A stretch of DNA of 64,000 nucleotides. Origin: Polyodon spathula (taxonomy: Eukaryota > Chordata > Actinopteri > Acipenseriformes > Polyodontidae). The position numbers and the translations under genes were made by a program. The notes beneath the pieces are model-generated. The model worked only from the letters and a program-made list of their open reading frames with translations. It did no database searches and was not told the origin of the DNA. This document shows positions 59,217-64,000 of the stretch, one piece after another (position 1 is the first letter of the stretch; each line of letters starts with the position of its first letter). The stretch lies in NCBI RefSeq assembly GCF_017654505.1, contig NC_054535.1, positions 83,019,603-83,083,602 of the forward strand. The letters are read 5' to 3'.

Positions 59217-62200
59217 TGTCCAATTCTCACATGCATGTATGTTAATTAAAAATAGAAAACAGTTGTTGTGAATTTAAATCTTACACAAGATTGATTCTTA
59301 ATGGTTTCATATTTCTGTGTCTGCAGCTGCTGGCCAGGACTGCTACAACATTTCAATGTCTATCTCCTCAGTAACTTTTCACAAACTTTCCTTTGTCTTG
59401 TGGAAGGTCATTGAAACTCTTGTTTTAACTCTATCCTAATCCCACCTTAAGTTAAAGAAAATACACAGACAAAGCATAGCAACATATAAAATAGAAAAAT
59501 TATGAAAACCATACCCTTCTTTTAACATACAAATGGGTTGCACTTGTGTGCCCCAAATTGCAGCATTATGAAAATGCTCCTTCTTTTTTATCTGCAGGTG
59601 AAACTGGTCTACTGATAGCCCCTGTAACTTCAATGAACCCGTTCCTAGGATATGCTGGGAATAAGGAACTGTCTGAGAAGAAGCTACTGAGGAATGTCTT
59701 TGTAAAAGGAGATGTGTTTTTTAACACTGGTGACTTCATGATGCAAGACCGTGATGACTTTGTGTACTTCCGTGACAGAACAGGGGATACGTTTAGGTAA
59801 TGTGCTGTTCTAATTGAAGAAATAAGAGCCCAGGAACACTGCCCTGTATATAAAAAATAAATTAAAAAAATAAAACCAAACCCCAAGAAGCCTTTACCAC
59901 CAAAAATACATGTCAACTGTACTGGATCTGACGTCCTGAAGTAAAGTAAAGCGGGCACTGAGAACGAGGACTTAGCTCAGGTCAGCTTGCTATAACACTC
60001 CTTCATGCAGCCATGGCAATTGAATCTCAATGACAAGGGGACTCATAAAACTGCTAAACACGTTGCTCATCACAGTGTGCGCTTGATATCCTTAAAATTC
60101 CCATCAGTTATAGGGCTTGAAAGAATCAATTGTTCCCTTGTCCTTTCATTTATACTGCTGATTGCTGCAGAAGAGTGTGGTGGGTTTTCTGGCGCTCTGA
60201 TCCAGTCAAATGTAATGCTGCTTCCATTCATGAAAAAACAAAAAACGTTTTCAAAGGTTTAGGAGCTGCCTGTCATCTGAAATCAGCTGAGTCGAATGAG
60301 AGTAGCTACTTTCTGCAAAGAACTTGGAGGAATACTGCGGATTATTTCACATCTGACAATAGAGAGCATTTCAAACAAGGTTTGTTGGGATGCAGTTGGT
60401 GTATCAAGAAGATTAAATTAAAAGAGATATCTTTCAAGATCTGGGACCTGGTCAGAACTCATTGTCAAAGACTTGTCCATTAATATCCGGGGTCCTAGTG
60501 TGAGTCTTTCTTTATGTTCCCATGCTATTAGGTAGAGCATGCTGTCACCACAATTTGGAAGTCTTAGTTTTTTTGACCATAAGTTGCTGGCAACTGTACA
60601 CCCTTTAGATGAACTGTGGGCCAAGCAGTTTATTTTGTCAATACCCAAACATGCCTAGAGTAGAGTCATTTAACACTAGGGAGGGACACACTTTTGAGTA
60701 AGTGCCTGATCTGTCATGTATAAATACATGTAAATATGTGTTGGACCTTCTGTTTTGTTTTTTAATCTATACAGTACCGTGAAAGTATTTGCCCCCTGTC
60801 TGATTTTCTGCATTTCTACATATTTTTGACAATGAATGTTATGAGATCTTCAACCAAAATGTAATATTAGATAAAAGGGACCGTGAGTGAACAAATAACA
60901 CAACATTTTGATACTTATTTCTTGAGGTTCTTACTGTGGAATGCAGTATTTGGTTTTCGCCAGACATAACGGGGTCCACGTTGGCCAAAAAGTTCCACTT
61001 TTGACTCATCTGTCTATAGAACATTGTTCCAGAACTCTTGAGGATCATCCAGGTGTTTTTTTGGCAAACTTGAGATGAGCATTCATGTTCTTCTCAGTGA
61101 GCAGTGGTTTCTGCCTTGCTACTCTGCCATGAATCCCATTTTTGCCCAGTATCTTTCTTATGGTGCAGTCATGAACACTGACCTTAGCCGAGGCGAGAGG
61201 CCTGCAGATCCCTGGATGTTGTTCTAGGGTTCTTTGTGACTTTCTGGATGATTTTACGCCTTGTTCTTGGAGAGATTTTGGCAGGACAGACACTCCTGGG
61301 AAGATTCATTACTGTCCTGAAATTTCTCTATTTGGACAATATGTCTCTGACTGTGGTTTGGTAGAGCCCCAGAGCCATAGAAATGGCTTTGTAACCCTTT
61401 CCAGACTGATAGGCATCAATAAGGGCCAAAGTTAGTCAGGTTTATATTGGGCAGGACTGGCCCAAATCAGGCTTGATTGTTAACCAAAGTATTCAAACAG
61501 CTGACCCTAATTATCCATTTAATTGGGTTGAGTTAACTAGGAGGGCAATAACTTTTTCACACCTGAAGATTGCATGTTTGATAACCTTGCACGCCAAACA
61601 AATGAAAGAAGCACCAAACTTTGGTGTCATTTTTTCTCTCGGACTTCCTCTATATACTATTACAACCCACAAAAAGATCTGACCAAATTCAATGTGAAAA
61701 ATGTGCAAAAATGCAGAAAATCAGACAGGGCAAATACTTTTTCATGATACTATATTAACACTGTAAAAACTTAAATCACATTTTGGTGGGTGTGACATAC
61801 TGTGAGGATAGTGTTTCACTGTATCAGTGTTTTAAATAGGCTGTATTTTAACATTGTTTGTCACAGCTGAATTGCTTGTACTATATTTGTAATGTGGACA
61901 AGAGGGTGGCCAGGATAATGTTGTGTAACAAGTTTTGTGAAAAAATATTGTATTGATGTACAGAACAGGATGTTCATTTTTCAGTACAAAGCATTCGCTT
62001 TTTTCTACAATTAATAACTGATAAAAGAAAACGGCATTCTTAGTAACTGAACATCTTGTTTCTAGATGGAAAGGAGAAAATGTTGCAACAACAGAAGTGG
62101 CTGATATTCTTGGTGTCCTGGAATTTCTGCAGGAAGTGAATGTATATGGAGTTTCTGTACCCGGTAATGATATGCATTAAGTTTATTATCAATGTTATGT

Positions 62201-62257
62201 TTGAATAGACAGACTCACCAAAGAACTAAGAGCTTGAACTAAAGATTTCTGAGATCT

Positions 62258-62307
<50 letters not shown>

Positions 62308-63695
62308 TTCTATATATATATAATATATATATATATAATATATATATATATATTATTATATATCTTTTTATACTTACTAAATACCTTGTTATCCCTGAAT
62401 AGATCATCTCCTCTTTAAAAATGTGCTAAATATTTTAATGAGCAAGACCGAATGTTCTCCTTTTACTAGGAAAACAGTATAGCTGGGGATGGGGGGTTAT
62501 TGCCGGAAAACTTCACTCAGACGACTTGCTCACTAAATGTCTGGGTATCCCTGAATAGATTTGCTAAGGGTTCTAATGAGTAATCTGTCTCACAAGTTCA
62601 GTGGTATCCTAATATTATTCATTTACTAATTGTTTTTTTCAGGACATGAAGGAAAGGCAGGGATGGCAGCTGTTGTACTCAAACCGGAACACAAACTGGA
62701 TGGAAGGCGGCTTTACAGTCATCTAGTAGAACATTTGCCTGCATATTCCTGGCCTCGATTTGTAAGAGTCCAGGTAAGGAAACAAAGTACCGCTAGTGCA
62801 ACACAGTAAACTTGGTTTTTAATTAGGGTTAGGGAAGTGTAAATATATAGTTAACAAAAAGTTTTAAATTCATTACTGTGTTAATTATTTAAAATTGCCC
62901 CTTTTAAGATAAATCGAATAAACCCCATTTTGTTCAAGCTGATACATGTTTTATTTCAGTATACTAATAGACTTTGTTTTTAAACTGTACATTGACCCAA
63001 TATTGTTCTATTTTCCATTTTGACATCCATGTTATAATGAATTGTCAGGGGATCCCCAGTGGCTCTCCTAGTAAAAGCACTTTTGTTTTGGAGATCCGGG
63101 TGAGTTACGCCAGTATGGTTCTAATCACACTCGCGCTGCTTCAGCTGAATTGGCCTTTGAACTCTTGTAGGGTCAGGGTGAAAACTCGCATCACCTCATC
63201 ACAATACAGCGACTATTACTGGTCAGGCAGACAGGCTTCCCAGGATTAGCATCCAGGTTTCAGGTTGCTTGGTAGCATCTGTTGCTTTGGTTCAGTGGGT
63301 GAAAAGAAAATGGCTTCACAGCAGTAATGTTTGGCGTTGAGGTGACATTTGAAGCCAGGTATTTCAAATTCTCTAGAAAAAAAATTGGGATAAAATTGAT
63401 CAAAAACAAGCTAACAAAAAAAAAAATGGGGGGGGGGGGGGGGGGGGGCGTTGTCTGCCTGTAAGCTGACTGAATAGCAATCAAACTGTTATTTTCATCA
63501 AATATGTTTCTGTTTCAGGCCTCCCTGGATGTGACTGAAACCTTTAAGCAGCAAAAAGGGAGATTGGTGAAGGAGGGCTTCAGTCCTTCAGCTGTCAGTG
63601 AGGCTCTCTACTTCTTGGATGAGTCTGAAAAAACCTACGTCCCCCTCACCAAAAATCTATTTGATGACATTGTGTCTGGCCAGATAAGACTGTGA
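43153..63695 (+). CDS. slc27a6: Gene B: second long-chain fatty acid transport protein 6-like gene, 10 coding exons
   Basis: This is the paralogue of gene A, divergently oriented 14 kb away. Exons are 43153-43630, 45472-45681, 52290-52448, 53016-53140, 53278-53472, 54077-54167, 59598-59796, 62066-62163, 62643-62773 and 63519-63695 (1863 nt, 620 residues). The frame is intact and every intron is GT-AG. It has the N-terminal hydrophobic anchor, [21 protein letters not shown] and [13 protein letters not shown]. By hand alignment, residues 61-159 differ from gene A at 17 of 99 positions, while the first 60 are much more divergent. Oddities: exon 3 residues about 236-246 are cysteine- and methionine-rich and unlike gene A, and exon 10 reads DVTETFK where the family has TGTFK. 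The product should be an acyl-CoA synthetase/fatty acid transporter, but these changes raise the possibility of altered specificity or activity. The frame stays open upstream to 42934, but that extension lacks family similarity and was not used. Confidence 0.93.
44174..44314. repeat. (AT)n followed by (AAT)n in gene B intron 1
   Basis: TA repeats (44174-44250) run into AAT repeats (44252-44313). The rest of intron 1 shows no recognised element. Confidence 0.93.
45472..45681 (+). CDS. slc27a6: Gene B exon 2 (residues 160-229)
   Basis: The acceptor is tttctttacag|atttg and the donor ACCACAG|gtattt. It encodes [10 protein letters not shown] through LYIFTSGTT. Length is 210 nt, and the phases are identical to gene A exon 2. 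Confidence 0.92.
45690..47970. other. Gene B intron 2, first part
   Basis: A GC-richer patch at about 47030-47400 has open frames on both strands but no protein similarity I recognise; it may be an old retroposon. A poly-A tract lies at 47647-47667. Confidence 0.35.
47976..49152 (+). mobile_element. DNA transposon with long terminal inverted repeats, internally deleted
   Basis: The ends gtctgtttcaaagctctttt (47976) and the inverse of aaaatatctttgaaacagat (49131-49150) begin inverted repeats. They continue after a left-arm insertion as matching segments 48175-48320 and 48955-49100 (shared cccacaaactttgcttttgt). A coding remnant lies between them. I cannot assign the superfamily. Confidence 0.75.
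48325..48842 (+). pseudogene. Transposon-encoded protein C-terminus, family unnamed
   Basis: Open frame to 48568 ([40 protein letters not shown]). It continues past a premature TAG and further stops as [20 protein letters not shown], then [19 protein letters not shown] recall near-identical C-termini in many uncharacterised fish and arthropod proteins that behave as repeats. The frame starts inside the terminal repeat, so the N-terminal two thirds have been deleted. Confidence 0.6.
49160..52280. other. Gene B intron 2, last part
   Basis: I see no supported gene. The longest frame, 50515-50991 plus (158 residues), lacks any recognisable motif and is treated as chance. Confidence 0.4.
52290..52448 (+). 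CDS. slc27a6: Gene B exon 3 (residues 230-282)
   Basis: The acceptor is gatttatag|gtcttc and the donor GAACTAG|gtacaa. It starts [15 protein letters not shown] and ends [14 protein letters not shown]. The middle (MCLCFFQMC) is unusual for the family, but flanking motifs and length (159 nt) match gene A. Confidence 0.9.
53016..53140 (+). CDS. slc27a6: Gene B exon 4 (residues 283-324)
   Basis: The acceptor is ttgttttaag|gcgc and the donor CCAAAG|gtatga. It encodes [18 protein letters not shown] and [16 protein letters not shown]. It is too short to appear as a stand-alone frame and was recovered from splice sites and homology to gene A exon 4. Confidence 0.92.
53278..53472 (+). CDS. slc27a6: Gene B exon 5 (residues 325-389)
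   Basis: The acceptor is ctacaaag|gttgca and the donor AACAAG|gtaaag. It encodes [27 protein letters not shown] and GPIGRAGFF. An alternative acceptor six bases downstream (gcag|ggg) would shorten the protein by two residues; the upstream site keeps the 195-nt length of gene A. Confidence 0.91.
54077..54167 (+). CDS. slc27a6: Gene B exon 6 (residues 390-419)
   Basis: The acceptor is ttgtttcag|tgcatt and the donor AAAAAAG|gtaaga. It encodes [20 protein letters not shown] and a QGYCVKIKK tail. Length is 91 nt. Confidence 0.91.
54170..55740. other. Gene B intron 6, first part
   Basis: AT-rich, with an imperfect direct repeat of gatactctctcttccttact (about 55000) and ttatactctctcttacttca (about 55041). 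No gene is seen. Confidence 0.4.
55749..56010. repeat. (AT)n tracts flanking a GC-rich island
   Basis: AT repeats at 55749-55825 and 55968-56010 bracket about 130 bp containing G8 and C8 runs and near-palindromic sequence (ccccctttttaggaaggggg). It looks like low-complexity or error-prone sequence. Confidence 0.6.
56348..56412 (+). repeat. Interspersed repeat tail, fourth copy
   Basis: gtccactatgaaaggcacta followed by tataaaataaacattgattg; same family as the copy at 8490-8575. Confidence 0.65.
57186..57230 (+). ncRNA. Hammerhead-ribozyme-like motif inside a foldback element
   Basis: CTGACAA, then a GACAC/GTGTC stem with a GAGT loop, then CGAAACACGTTGTG. The GAAA box and a strong stem II are intact, but the first core box has A for G (CTGANGA expected). 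Confidence 0.45.
57412..58820 (-). mobile_element. Tc1 element, 3' end truncated
   Basis: The right terminus gcagtggtctcttaaatgtt followed by tccagagctatata (58783-58816) is a Tc1 terminal repeat. The left terminus is absent and the sequence abuts the foldback element. A nearly complete but frameshifted transposase lies on the minus strand. Confidence 0.82.
57485..58526 (-). pseudogene. Tc1 transposase pseudogene
   Basis: On the minus strand the start [16 protein letters not shown] (ATG at 58526) is followed by [25 protein letters not shown] (first Asp), [25 protein letters not shown] (second Asp) and [20 protein letters not shown] (Glu), ending NQGYSTKY. Frameshifts occur near 58400, 58060 and 57890. 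At 58392-58410 an (AAGAACAT)n-like octamer pair interrupts the N-terminal helix-turn-helix, resembling the LINE tail octamer. Confidence 0.85.
59152..59215. repeat. (AAT)n microsatellite
   Basis: About 21 AAT units in gene B intron 6, about 380 bp before exon 7. Confidence 0.93.
59598..59796 (+). CDS. slc27a6: Gene B exon 7 (residues 420-485)
   Basis: The acceptor is tatctgcag|gtgaa and the donor ACGTTTAG|gtaatg. It encodes [26 protein letters not shown] and RDRTGDTFR. Length is 199 nt. Confidence 0.93.
59800..60770. other. Gene B intron 7, first part
   Basis: No recognisable gene or element. Confidence 0.4.
60773..61753 (-). mobile_element. Tc1 element with deleted transposase
   Basis: Matching inverted ends: gaaagtatttgccccctgtc (left) and, inverted, gaaaaagtatttgccctgtc (right), bordered by TA. 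The minus-strand frame at 61045-61293 ([20 protein letters not shown], then KPLLTEKNM) is a transposase piece; the catalytic domain is deleted. Length is about 0.98 kb. Confidence 0.85.
62066..62163 (+). CDS. slc27a6: Gene B exon 8 (residues 486-518)
   Basis: The acceptor is tgtttctag|atgga and the donor GTACCCG|gtaatg. It encodes [13 protein letters not shown], the FATP signature, and [14 protein letters not shown]. Length is 98 nt. Confidence 0.93.
62258..62362. repeat. (AT)n microsatellite in gene B intron 8
   Basis: AT repeats with short interruptions, about 95 bp after exon 8. Confidence 0.93.
62643..62773 (+). CDS. slc27a6: Gene B exon 9 (residues 519-562)
   Basis: The acceptor is gtttttttcag|gaca and the donor GTCCAG|gtaagg. 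It encodes [20 protein letters not shown] and [14 protein letters not shown]. Length is 131 nt. Confidence 0.93.
62780..63515. repeat. Gene B intron 9 with poly-A/poly-G tract
   Basis: Contains poly-A then a G run of about 22 (63427-63448), less than 80 bp before the exon 10 acceptor. No other feature is seen. Confidence 0.7.
63519..63695 (+). CDS. slc27a6: Gene B exon 10 (residues 563-620 and stop)
   Basis: The acceptor is ctgtttcag|gcctcc. It encodes [17 protein letters not shown] and ends SGQIRL followed by TGA. The glycine usual in TGTFK is glutamate here (residue 569). No AATAAA is visible before the window ends. Confidence 0.93.
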   Translation, partial: ASLDVTETFKQQKGRLVKEGFSPSAVSEALYFLDESEKTYVPLTKNLFDDIVSGQIRL

Positions 63696-64000
63696 GGCAT
63701 TCTCACATGTTGACCTATATAAAACAGTGTCATATATTTAATCTATATTGCTTTAAAACCAGGACCTTTGGCTGAGTTCACAGACTTCCCTTAATGTTTT
63801 GTGTAGCTCTCTCAAATATTCCAAGAACCCACATTCTGCCCAACCATTATGTCTCACGACAGGTCGCTGGTATGGTCCTGTATCTTTTCAAGGCAAACGC
63901 CCACATGCCTCTAAAGTACTTTTACATAGCTACAATGGCCAATCAGACAATTGAGTCTATGCAGTTGATCTAAACAATGGTGGCTCTTAGTACTGCTATT

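Noticed and set aside
10803..63695. Calling the two genes slc27a2 paralogues
   Set aside because: FATP2 is also 620 residues, but exon 1, 3 and 4 segments ([25 protein letters not shown]) resemble FATP6 more. This is from memory of the families and should be confirmed by a tree.
1..64000. CRISPR arrays, bacterial operons, tRNA or rRNA genes
   Set aside because: The window is eukaryotic. I saw no spacer-repeat array, no cloverleaf tRNA with promoter boxes and no rRNA signature.

Overview
The window is vertebrate nuclear DNA: GT-AG introns, a fatty-acid transporter gene family, and a heavy load of Tc1/mariner, CR1-like LINE, DIRS, Penelope, hAT and PIF/Harbinger remnants plus very long AT and AAT microsatellites. 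That mixture points to a ray-finned fish, perhaps a non-teleost lineage; the species call is inference.

Two complete protein-coding genes are present, arranged head to head. Gene A is on the minus strand (ATG at 29171, stop at 10803) and gene B on the plus strand (ATG at 43153, stop at 63695). Each has ten coding exons joined by canonical GT-AG splice sites. All ten exon lengths match exactly between the copies (478, 210, 159, 125, 195, 91, 199, 98, 131 and 177 nt), and each spliced frame encodes 620 residues. Both products are long-chain fatty acid transport proteins / very-long-chain acyl-CoA synthetases (SLC27 family) and look closest to FATP6 (SLC27A6). They are an old inverted (divergent) duplicate pair: strongly conserved in the AMP-binding core, divergent at the N-terminal membrane segment, and different at a few otherwise conserved positions in copy B.

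Layout. 1-10800: transposon graveyard downstream of gene A, with a Tc1 element (515-2157), an internally deleted DIRS element (about 2660-5672), a hAT C-terminal remnant (5686-6173) and a nearly perfect 322-bp inverted duplication (7288-8043). 10803-29171: gene A; intron 5 holds Penelope, Tc1, LINE and Harbinger remnants, and intron 1 holds a mariner-like MITE and a decayed repeat-associated protein. 29172-43152: the 14-kb space between the two starts, with a foldback element, a Tc1 copy split by a CR1-like LINE, a CpG-rich promoter-like patch near 37.1-37.3 kb, a Tc1 MITE, and a composite inverted repeat that contains an inverted copy of gene B's promoter-proximal DNA. 43153-63695: gene B; intron 2 holds a DNA transposon with long terminal inverted repeats, intron 6 a foldback element beside a Tc1 copy, and intron 7 a Tc1 MITE.

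The two genes presumably do the same job: capture and CoA-activation of long-chain fatty acids at the plasma membrane or ER. They could have divided expression or substrate range after duplication. I found no unambiguous wholly new system. The most unusual structures are the promoter-copy inverted repeat at 41.05-42.99 kb, the 99%-identical palindrome at 7.3-8.0 kb, the hammerhead-ribozyme-like motifs tied to Penelope remnants, and a GC-rich nested hairpin at 16.15-16.30 kb.
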